A DNA stretch of 64,000 bases, taken from positions 248,001 through 312,000 of the forward strand of contig NZ_PVTH01000003.1 of assembly GCF_003002875.1 (NCBI RefSeq). The letters are read 5' to 3'. Source of the DNA: Arcticibacter pallidicorallinus. Lineage in GTDB: Bacteria > Bacteroidota > Bacteroidia > Sphingobacteriales > Sphingobacteriaceae. Positions 9,197 to 16,091 of this stretch are shown in pieces; the stretch's first letter is position 1, and each line of letters opens with the position of its first letter. The position numbers were made by a program, and so were the translations under genes. The notes under the pieces were generated by a model that was not told the origin of the DNA, ran no database searches, and worked only from the letters and a program-made list of their open reading frames with translations.

Positions 9197-9489
9197 TTTA
9201 AAGAAATCCGCTCTCAACGGACGAAGACGCTACGTCTTGACAATTTTCCAGAAAAATTATTGATTTTGACTCTGATGAAACCAGAGCCTAAAGGGGAGGA
9301 ATGCCTGCGAGTTATCAAACTCGCGGCATAAATGGTCGTCGGTGCCTGAACACCAATTTCCCGTTGATATTCTTTTCACCTATCACTACAGGAACATGTC
9401 CGGATAAGGAGGAACATGCTGAAGTAATGTTAAAAAGAGAATTGTTCATTTCAGTTGACTAACAATGTGTAAAACCTATTATTACACTA
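9197..9489 (-). promoter_or_regulatory. Long structured 5' leader of the arginine operon
   Basis: Together with the bases up to the ssb stop this fills the roughly 430-bp gap between the GNAT gene and ssb. From the predicted start near 9483 the leader runs about 290 nt. It contains a strong hairpin (9301-9329: ATGCC/GGCAT and GCGAGTT/AACTCGC around a TGAT loop), CTCTG/CAGAG (9270-9286), AAGACG/CGTCTT (9223-9237), and two nested short ORFs (44 codons at 9449-9315; 13 codons at 9417-9376). No riboswitch class I know fits. It may sense arginine or another metabolite. Confidence 0.5.
9315..9449 (-). CDS. Candidate leader peptide of the arginine operon (44 codons)
   Basis: ATG at 9449, TGA at 9317-9315. 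Four of the last ten codons are Arg (AGG, CGA, CGA, CGA; end of peptide FRHRRPFMPRV), and the stop lies in the loop of the 9301-9329 hairpin. A second overlapping ORF in another frame (9417-9376, starts MFLLIRTCSC) is Cys-containing instead, so the coding frame, if any, is uncertain. No T-rich terminator directly follows the hairpin, which weakens a classical attenuation model. Confidence 0.3.
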   Translation of the reverse strand: MNNSLFNITSACSSLSGHVPVVIGEKNINGKLVFRHRRPFMPRV

Positions 9490-9521
9490 CAAAATTATTG
9501 AATTAAATGTAAGTTATGCAA
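9490..9521 (-). promoter_or_regulatory. Promoter of the arginine operon
   Basis: On the minus strand TTG (9521-9519), a 21-bp spacer and TAATTTTG (9497-9490) match the Bacteroidota housekeeping consensus. Predicted start near 9483. Confidence 0.6.
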
Positions 9522-9629
9522 CATCATTAAATATTTTTATTCATCTGTAAGTCAAGATATAAGCAATTCACTTTTATTTTTCCGCCTTCCGGGAAAGGAT
9601 TTAATGATACGATAATCCGTAGACCGAAC

Positions 9630-10067
9630 TTAGAAGGGCAAATCATCGGAGGTATCAGTAGAATAATCTACCTGAGGTTCCTGATAATCAGAAGCACTCT
9701 TATTAGCTGAGTTTTCAGTGCCTTCGTCGCCCGAACCACCTTTTCTCCCGAGCATATTGAAATTATCCGCCACAATCTCCGTCACATATCTCTTTGTGCC
9801 ATTCTTATCGTCATAACTGCGCGTGCGAAGCTTCCCTTCCACATAGATAAGCTCGCCCTTTTTCAAATATTTAGCCGCTACATCTGCAAGTCCTCGCCAA
9901 ACAACGATATTATGCCACTCCGTTTGCTCTACTTTCTTCCCGTCTCTGGTATAAGTTTCTGATGTGGCTAACGTAAAATTGGCGACGCTGGCGCCTCCTT
10001 CCAAGTGTCGAACTTCCGGATCTCTGCCCAAATGTCCAACCAAAATAACTTTGTTAACTCCTGCCAT
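9630..10067 (-). CDS. ssb: Single-stranded DNA-binding protein
   Basis: 145 aa. An OB fold starts MAGVNKVILVGHLGRDPEVR, includes EWHNIVVWRGLADVAAKYLKKGELIYVEGKL (given in parts of the family signature), and ends in the acidic tip DDLPF that recruits replication and repair partners. It starts 23 bp after the mutY stop on the same strand, so the two are probably co-transcribed. Confidence 0.95.
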   Translation of the reverse strand: MAGVNKVILVGHLGRDPEVRHLEGGASVANFTLATSETYTRDGKKVEQTEWHNIVVWRGLADVAAKYLKKGELIYVEGKLRTRSYDDKNGTKRYVTEIVADNFNMLGRKGGSGDEGTENSANKSASDYQEPQVDYSTDTSDDLPF

Positions 10068-10090
10068 AATTTAGCTTTTTAATTGTGAAG

Positions 10091-11140
10091 TCAATGTAGG
10101 AAGTTTCTAAGAAACGAGAAAATTATTTTTGGTTGCGCTATGTTTGGAAGCTCATCCAAAGCCACAAAATGCCACCCCATCTGATCTACGTTCTGGAGTT
10201 TATGCGCCTCTATAACAACAAACTGTGCGTGAATCGTCTGATGACTGAGCTGGTGCTTTGCGGGACCGTGAACCGAAAGGATAGTAACCTCTTCGCCGAA
10301 AGCCGATACAAAGTCAGGACGCCCGATCAACTCGATTACGTCAAGTATTTTATCAGATTCAAAAAGAGGAAATTCATATAGATTCTCCCAAATATCCTTC
10401 GCCCTTCGTTTACTCAACAATATGGAGTCGCGCGACAAAACAACTATGTAGTTAAAATACCGGGGCCTGGGACGCTGTGCTTTTTTCTTGACGGGTAATA
10501 CAGTAATCATATCGTTGCGCAGAGCAAAACACTGCTGATTTAAAGGACAGACGATGCAGTCGGGATTGCGCGGCTTACACACCTTTGCACCGAACTCCAT
10601 CATAGCCTGATTACTTGTTCCCGGATCATGTTTATTAATAACCTCGTTTGCAAGTTCAGTAAACGCTCTCTTCCCCTGAGGACTATTGATCACATCCCGA
10701 AGCCCAAAAAAACGTGAGAGTAGCCTGAAGACGTTCCCGTCGACCACCGCCTTTGCCTCGCCGGCAGAGAAGGAAGAGATCGCAGCGGCAGTATATTCGC
10801 CTACCCCCTTCAACTTTAAGAGATCGTCGTATCTATTCGGAAAATACCCCCCATATTCCTCCATAACTATTTTAGAGGTTTTATGCATATTTCTGCCTCT
10901 TGAATAATATCCCAATCCCTGCCATAGATTGAGGATCTCGTCCTCATTTGCCGCAGCGAAATGTGCGATCGTAGGGTACCGATCTAAAAAGCGTTCAAAA
11001 TAAGGAAGCCCTTGTTCCACCCTTGTTTGCTGAAGGATTATCTCAGATAGCCAGATGATATACGGATCCCGGGTATTTCTCCATGGCAGATCTCTTTTGT
11101 TGATGAGATACCACGCAATAATCTCTTCGATGAAATGCAT
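10091..11140 (-). CDS. mutY: A/G-specific adenine DNA glycosylase
   Basis: 349 aa from ATG 11140 (MHFIEEIIAWYL). It removes A mispaired with 8-oxoG. Visible: LPWRNTRDPY and ILQQTRV at the N-terminus, the helix-hairpin-helix LKGVGEYTAAAI, catalytic Asp in VVDGN, an Fe-S motif Cys-x6-Cys-x2-Cys-x5-Cys (CKPRNPDCIVCPLNQQC), and a C-terminal NUDIX-like lesion-recognition domain. An open frame continues 77 codons upstream but is not MutY-like. Confidence 0.95.
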   Translation of the reverse strand: MHFIEEIIAWYLINKRDLPWRNTRDPYIIWLSEIILQQTRVEQGLPYFERFLDRYPTIAHFAAANEDEILNLWQGLGYYSRGRNMHKTSKIVMEEYGGYFPNRYDDLLKLKGVGEYTAAAISSFSAGEAKAVVDGNVFRLLSRFFGLRDVINSPQGKRAFTELANEVINKHDPGTSNQAMMEFGAKVCKPRNPDCIVCPLNQQCFALRNDMITVLPVKKKAQRPRPRYFNYIVVLSRDSILLSKRRAKDIWENLYEFPLFESDKILDVIELIGRPDFVSAFGEEVTILSVHGPAKHQLSHQTIHAQFVVIEAHKLQNVDQMGWHFVALDELPNIAQPKIIFSFLRNFLH

Positions 11141-11508
11141 ACGCGAAGGTCCTAAAAACTTCAAGATTTCGATGACCGATATCCAAAAAATGACGTCGAG
11201 CACAAGCCTGGAAGAGCGGAGAATAGTCTGAAGTGTACTTCGGAGCGGAATTTCAGAACTCTCAACAATGATACAAAGCCTTAACAAGCTGGAGGATGTA
11301 GTTCCCTTAAACCGCTGCAGAACGCAGATTTTCAGACTATTTACCTTCTTTGAACAGAATAAATGGAGCAATTTCCAGTGCTATCTGTCTGGCATTTCAG
11401 AAGTTAAAAGAAAAATAAATGGATTTATTTTACGAATTCGAATTAAACCAATACTTTTGCAACCCCAAAACAATTAAGAGTTTACGAAAAAGTTTAACCC
11501 AATAAGAT
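11141..11508. other. 368-bp gap between mutY and HU gene
   Basis: The mutY frame stays open upstream but looks unlike protein of the family. Apart from the HU promoter near its right end I see no gene, strong hairpin or repeat, and no clear minus-strand promoter for mutY. Confidence 0.5.
11452..11459 (+). promoter_or_regulatory. -7 box of the HU gene promoter
   Basis: TACTTTTG, a full match to TAnnTTTG, about 50 bp before the HU start codon. No convincing TTG at the -33 position. Confidence 0.5.
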
Positions 11509-11841
11509 ATGACTAAAGCAGAAATTATCGCAGAGATATCCACCAAAACAGGAATCGAAAAGCTAGATGTGCAGGAAGCGGTAGAAGCATTTTTTAAAGT
11601 AATTAAAAACTCAATGGTTAGCGGCGAAAATGTCTACGTGAGAGGTTTTGGGAGCTTTGTTGTAAAGAAAAGAGCGACAAAGACAGCACGTAATATTTCA
11701 AAAAACACCGCTATCATTATCCCTGAGCATTTCGTTCCAAGCTTTAAACCAGCAAAGGTTTTTGTTGAAAAAGTAAAGAACGGTAACGTAACAAAATTGG
11801 CTGCAGCAGCCGAAGAAGCAAAAACTGCAGCAGAAGCATAA
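11509..11841 (+). CDS. HU/IHF-family DNA-binding protein
   Basis: 110 aa. It starts MTKAEIIAEISTKTG and has the HU beta-arm core VRGFGSFVVKKRATKTARN followed by the SFKPAKVF segment. The body is normal HU length; the last 15 or so residues form an Ala/Glu-rich tail (LAAAAEEAKTAAEA). A nucleoid protein; whether it acts as homodimer HU or sequence-specific IHF cannot be told. Followed 9 bp later by a TPR gene. Confidence 0.93.
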   Translation: MTKAEIIAEISTKTGIEKLDVQEAVEAFFKVIKNSMVSGENVYVRGFGSFVVKKRATKTARNISKNTAIIIPEHFVPSFKPAKVFVEKVKNGNVTKLAAAAEEAKTAAEA

Positions 11842-11850
11842 TCTCTGAAT

Positions 11851-12693
11851 ATGATCAATGGTAAGCAAATAGCAGTAATCGGACTAGTTGTTGTTCTAAT
11901 GGGACTTCTGTTTTCATTAGACATCAAGGGTTTGGTTAAGGATGGCCAACATTCGGGGGAAGCTGCCGAAAGTGCCTCACAAGCCACTTTGGTGACAGTT
12001 CAAACTGTTTCTGAATCGGCTAAACTGATGCTAAATGCTAATTTATCTGCTCAAATATCCTCTCTGGAAACTCAGCTTAAATCCGCAGAAGGTTCAGAGA
12101 GGCTACCTCTTCTTAAGGAACTTGCGCAGAAATGGGATGATGTTAATCAACCAGCCCCAAGCGCATTCTACAATGAAGAGATTGCTGAAAAAGAAAACAC
12201 TGTCTCGAGATGGCTAAAGACTGGAGATCTTTTTACGAGTGCTTACAGTACCACAAAGGATTCGCTGATTCAGCCTACATTTGTTGCCAAGTCTATCGTC
12301 GCCTACCAGAAAGCACTAGACTTGGATGCTAACAACCTAGGTGCCAAAACAGGCCTCGGCGTAGCATACGTTAGCGGAACACCTGAACCAATGAAAGGGA
12401 TCACTCTCTTACTTGAAGTAGTTAAGCAAGATCCTAAGAACATCAAAGCGAACATGAATCTTGGCTTATTTTCGATCAAGTCCGGGCAGTTCGACAAAGG
12501 TATTAACCGCTTTAAAACAATTTTAGAGCAGGAGCAAATGCCTGAAGCATGGTTTTACCTGGCGACTTGTTACGAGAATATCGGACAGAATGCTGAGGCT
12601 ATTCATGCCTATGAACAAAGCAAAACCCTTGCTGCTGACCCTGGTTTCAGCTCATACATAGATCAGCGCATCAACACATTGAAAAGTAATTAA
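11851..12693 (+). CDS. TPR-repeat protein with N-terminal membrane anchor
   Basis: 280 aa. A single N-terminal hydrophobic helix (residues 7-23) is followed by a long helical linker and at least two or three tetratricopeptide repeats between residues 145 and 275 (for example NIKANMNLGLFSIKSGQFDKG and AWFYLATCYENIGQNAEAIH). Probably membrane-anchored with periplasmic or cytosolic TPRs that bind a partner. It follows the HU gene directly and precedes the small ribosomal-type gene. Specific function unknown. Confidence 0.85.
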   Translation: MINGKQIAVIGLVVVLMGLLFSLDIKGLVKDGQHSGEAAESASQATLVTVQTVSESAKLMLNANLSAQISSLETQLKSAEGSERLPLLKELAQKWDDVNQPAPSAFYNEEIAEKENTVSRWLKTGDLFTSAYSTTKDSLIQPTFVAKSIVAYQKALDLDANNLGAKTGLGVAYVSGTPEPMKGITLLLEVVKQDPKNIKANMNLGLFSIKSGQFDKGINRFKTILEQEQMPEAWFYLATCYENIGQNAEAIHAYEQSKTLAADPGFSSYIDQRINTLKSN

Positions 12694-12724
12694 TTAACAA
12701 TAAAAACATTTAAAACTTAAAATT

Positions 12725-12814
12725 ATGCCAAGCGGTAAAAAAAGAAAAAGACATAAAATGGCTACCCACAAACGTAAAAAACGTTTAAGAAAAAACAGAC
12801 ACAAGAAGAAGTAG
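12725..12814 (+). CDS. 29-aa very basic AURKAIP1/COX24-like protein (probable small-subunit ribosomal protein)
   Basis: ATG 12725 to TAG 12814. More than half of the residues are Lys, Arg or His (starts MPSGKKRKRHKMATHKRKK). The pattern resembles the COX24/AURKAIP1 (mS38) domain; members of this family are very short basic ribosomal proteins, and a similar small gene is often annotated in Bacteroidota. It lies just before RNase G, in keeping with a ribosome link. Too short for routine ORF calling; the homology is a recollection. Confidence 0.75.
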   Translation: MPSGKKRKRHKMATHKRKKRLRKNRHKKK

Positions 12815-12931
12815 TCTAACTGCTTAGTCAATGAAAAAGACCTCCACGCTCATGCGACCGGAGGTTCTTGTGTTATAATCATTTCTTGTGTCAAACGTTG
12901 ACAGGTAACCCTGTCACTAAAAAGGTAGCTG

Positions 12932-14482
12932 TTGGTAAAAGAATTAATAATCAATTCAGCCCCTAATGGGGTAACTATAGCTTTACTGCAAGACAAGCAA
13001 CTCGTAGAACTGACCACAGAACACATTAACAACAACTATGCTGTTGGCGATATTTACCTTGGGCGGATTAAAAAAATCATGCCCGGGTTAAATGCTGCTT
13101 TTGTTGATGTGGGCTATGAAAAAGATGCTTTCCTGCATTATCTTGACCTGGGGCCTCAGGTTCAGTCGCTGATTAAGCTGACGAAGATTGTAAAGAACGG
13201 CAGTTATAAAGAAAAATTGCTGAATAATTTTAAGCTGGAAGAGGACATCAATAAATCCGGCAAAATTTCCGAAGTGCTAAACCGCAACATGTTGTTGCCT
13301 GTTCAGATTGCTAAGGAACCTATATCAACTAAAGGCCCACGCTTAAGTTCAGACCTTTCGATTGCAGGACGATTTGTAGTATTGGTTCCGTTTTCGGAGT
13401 CGATCTCTATATCAAAAAAGATCAAGAGCAACACAGAGAGAGTTCGTCTTAAGAAGATAGTTGAAAGCATTAAGCCAAAGAATTTTGGCGTTATTATACG
13501 TACTGTTTCAGAGGGTAAGGGCGTTGCAGAATTGCAAAAAGACCTGCTCGATTTAATATCCCGGTGGGAGACCATATCGGCGAGATTAGACGCCACTGAA
13601 CCTTCTAAAAAGATCCTTGGAGAAATGGGGCGTACGTCCACAATTCTTAGGGACTTATTAAATGCTGATTTTACAAATATCCATGTCAACGACACTGCGA
13701 TATTCGAAGAGATCCGTATGTATGTAAGAGACATTTCGCCTGAACTGGAAAAGATCGTGAAACTCTATAAGCACAAGGAGCCTATATTTGAGCACTTTGG
13801 AATAGAGAAACAAATCAAATCAACGTTCGGCAGAACAGTTAATCTACCGGGTGGTGCTTATCTCGTAATCGAGCATACAGAGGCCCTCCATGTCGTGGAT
13901 GTAAATAGTGGAAACCGGACGGCCAATCCTGAGAATCAGGAAGAAAACGCTTTCATGGTAAACAAGGAAGCAGCCAAAGAAATCGCCAGACAGCTTCGTC
14001 TGAGGGATATGGGAGGCATTGTTGTAGTCGATTTTATCGATATGCACAAGCCAAATAACCGTAAAGATCTCTTTGATTACCTGAAGCAGCAAATGGCTCT
14101 TGACCGTGCGAAACACACTATTTTGCCTCCAAGTAAATTTGGACTCGTCCAGATCACCAGGCAGAGAGTGCGCCCGGAGATGAACATCGTTACTAATGAA
14201 AAGTGTCCTGCCTGTGACGGAACAGGAGAGATAAAGGCCAGCATTGTCTTGATGGACGACATCGAGAATAATCTGAACTATATCTTAAGTGAGCAGAATG
14301 AAAAAAGCGTTACACTTACTGTCCACCCCTACATTGAGGCCTACATTAAAAAGGGAATTATCTCCAGACAATGGAAGTGGTTCTTAAATTATGGTAAATG
14401 GATTAAAGTTAAATCCTCCCCATCTTATTATCTTACCGAATTCCACTTCATGAATTCGAAAGATGAAGAAATTAAGCTTTAG
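12932..14482 (+). CDS. rng: Ribonuclease G/E family protein
   Basis: 516 aa endoribonuclease acting on rRNA precursors and mRNA. An S1-like domain lies at residues 30-120 (YLGRIKKIMPGLNAAFVDVG). Catalytic Asp segments are HVVDVNSGN and VVVDFIDMH, and the zinc-link CPACDGTG dimerises the enzyme. The start is TTG 12932, forced because an in-frame TAG lies at 12926-12928 and AAAGG precedes it. A strong terminator follows. Confidence 0.93.
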   Translation: MVKELIINSAPNGVTIALLQDKQLVELTTEHINNNYAVGDIYLGRIKKIMPGLNAAFVDVGYEKDAFLHYLDLGPQVQSLIKLTKIVKNGSYKEKLLNNFKLEEDINKSGKISEVLNRNMLLPVQIAKEPISTKGPRLSSDLSIAGRFVVLVPFSESISISKKIKSNTERVRLKKIVESIKPKNFGVIIRTVSEGKGVAELQKDLLDLISRWETISARLDATEPSKKILGEMGRTSTILRDLLNADFTNIHVNDTAIFEEIRMYVRDISPELEKIVKLYKHKEPIFEHFGIEKQIKSTFGRTVNLPGGAYLVIEHTEALHVVDVNSGNRTANPENQEENAFMVNKEAAKEIARQLRLRDMGGIVVVDFIDMHKPNNRKDLFDYLKQQMALDRAKHTILPPSKFGLVQITRQRVRPEMNIVTNEKCPACDGTGEIKASIVLMDDIENNLNYILSEQNEKSVTLTVHPYIEAYIKKGIISRQWKWFLNYGKWIKVKSSPSYYLTEFHFMNSKDEEIKL

Positions 14483-14488
14483 CTTTAA

Positions 14489-14523
14489 AAGGACCCGGGA
14501 AATTCCCCGGGTCCTTGCTTTTT
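14489..14523 (+). terminator. Terminator after rng
   Basis: 11-bp perfect stem AAGGACCCGGG/CCCGGGTCCTT (14489-14499, 14506-14516) with a 6-nt loop, then GC and five T. Confidence 0.9.
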
Positions 14524-14662
14524 GCACCCTTCCGAAGCCGTGGTTAATCGACTGTCTAAACTTCTTACATTAATCTCTTCTCACGCATTGACGATGCAAG
14601 CAACATTTTTTGGAAGATTGCCATTCCAGAGTGCTATTTTCGTGTGAAATAGATCGAGAAAA

Positions 14663-16051
14663 TTGGCAAAAATTAAATCTGCATACTTCTGTCAAAGCTG
14701 TGGCTACGAATCAGCCAAATGGTTGGGTAAGTGTCCCTCATGTAATCAGTGGAATTCATTTGTAGAAGAAGTGATACAAAAACCAGGCGCCGCCGTCCCT
14801 GAATGGAAAGGCGCAGGAAATCTCTCCAGAGTCGCAAAGCCTTCAGCGATTCACGAAATCACGTACAAGGAGGAAAGCAGATGGGTTAGTCCCGACTCTG
14901 AATTCAATCGGGTACTAGGCGGCGGAATCGTTCCTGGATCTCTCGTCCTTATTGGCGGCGAACCGGGCATCGGAAAATCGACACTGATGCTCCAGCTGGC
15001 ATTACAACTGAAGGATAGAAAGATCCTTTACGTCTCGGGAGAAGAAAGCGAGCATCAAATCAAGATGAGAGCGGAAAGGCTCAGCAACCAAAATGCTCCA
15101 AAAGAAAAAAACGGAGTATTCATACTCACTGAAACCTCCACCCAGAACATCTTCAAGCAGATTGAAATATTGGAGCCTGGCCTGGTAGTAATAGACTCCA
15201 TTCAGACGCTCCACTCAGCACATATTGAATCGACGCCAGGAAGTGTTTCCCAGGTACGCGAATGCACGGCCGAACTCATGCGCTTCGCTAAAGAAACCTC
15301 TACACCTGTCTTTCTCATAGGCCACATCACGAAAGATGGGTCCATTGCCGGACCGAAAATCCTGGAACACATGGTCGATACCGTCTTGCAGTTTGAGGGC
15401 GACAGGCACCATGTCTACCGGATCCTGAGAGCGGTGAAGAACAGGTTCGGATCTGCTTCGGAGCTTGGAATTTATGAGATGCAGGGCGCTGGTCTGCGAG
15501 AGGTCTCTAACCCCTCAGAGATTCTGCTTTCTCAACGAGATGAAGAGCTGACAGGCATCACTATATCAGCCATGTTAGAAGGCGTCAGACCGATGCTAAT
15601 CGAAACCCAGGCATTGGTCAGCCCCTCAGCTTACGGAACGCCTCAGCGGTCCGCTACAGGCTTTGACACGCGAAGAATGAATATGTTGCTTGCCGTACTT
15701 GAAAAGAGATGCGGCTTCAGGTTAAGTGCAAAGGACGTATTTCTTAACATCGCCGGAGGGCTGCGCGTTGAAGACCCTGCTGTAGACCTCGGGATCATCG
15801 TCGCAATCATCTCTTCTCATGAGGATATTGCAGTTTCCTCCAAGACCTGCTTCGCTGCGGAAGTAGGGCTCTCAGGTGAAGTCAGAGCGGTCAACAGGAT
15901 TGAGCACCGCATCGCAGAAGCTGAGAAGCTAGGATTTGAGCGAATCTACATCTCTAAATACAATAAAAAAGGATTAGACCTCAGCAAATATTTAATCAAA
16001 ATAGAAACTGCTTCCAAAATTGAAGACGTATTTACATCCCTCTTTGGATAG
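14663..16051 (+). CDS. radA: DNA repair protein RadA
   Basis: 462 aa. N-terminal zinc finger CQSCGY...CPSC, Walker A GGEPGIGKSTL near residue 97, the RadA-specific KNRFGS motif near residue 255, and a C-terminal Lon-like domain. It promotes branch migration in recombination. Start codon is TTG 14663 (translation MAKIKSAYFCQSCG), which gives the canonical N-terminus. Convergent with carB across a shared terminator. Confidence 0.95.
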   Translation: MAKIKSAYFCQSCGYESAKWLGKCPSCNQWNSFVEEVIQKPGAAVPEWKGAGNLSRVAKPSAIHEITYKEESRWVSPDSEFNRVLGGGIVPGSLVLIGGEPGIGKSTLMLQLALQLKDRKILYVSGEESEHQIKMRAERLSNQNAPKEKNGVFILTETSTQNIFKQIEILEPGLVVIDSIQTLHSAHIESTPGSVSQVRECTAELMRFAKETSTPVFLIGHITKDGSIAGPKILEHMVDTVLQFEGDRHHVYRILRAVKNRFGSASELGIYEMQGAGLREVSNPSEILLSQRDEELTGITISAMLEGVRPMLIETQALVSPSAYGTPQRSATGFDTRRMNMLLAVLEKRCGFRLSAKDVFLNIAGGLRVEDPAVDLGIIVAIISSHEDIAVSSKTCFAAEVGLSGEVRAVNRIEHRIAEAEKLGFERIYISKYNKKGLDLSKYLIKIETASKIEDVFTSLFG

Positions 16052-16061
16052 ATACAACATG

Positions 16062-16089
16062 AAAAAAGGCCGCTAATCGCGGCCTTTTT
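16062..16089. terminator. Bidirectional terminator between radA and carB
   Basis: GGCCGC/GCGGCC stem (16068-16073, 16079-16084) with a TAATC loop, flanked by an A-run and a T-run, so it can serve both convergent genes. Confidence 0.9.
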
Positions 16090-16091
16090 AT

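Noticed and set aside
9376-9420. SRP RNA-like segment (TCCGGATAAGGAGGAACATG) on the plus strand
   Set aside because: The loop resembles SRP domain IV only loosely (GGAT with no proper symmetric internal loop), and the region is better explained as the minus-strand arginine leader.
11141-11371. N-terminal extension of MutY
   Set aside because: The extra 77 residues have no MutY similarity; the family start (LPWR about 20 residues in) fits ATG 11140.
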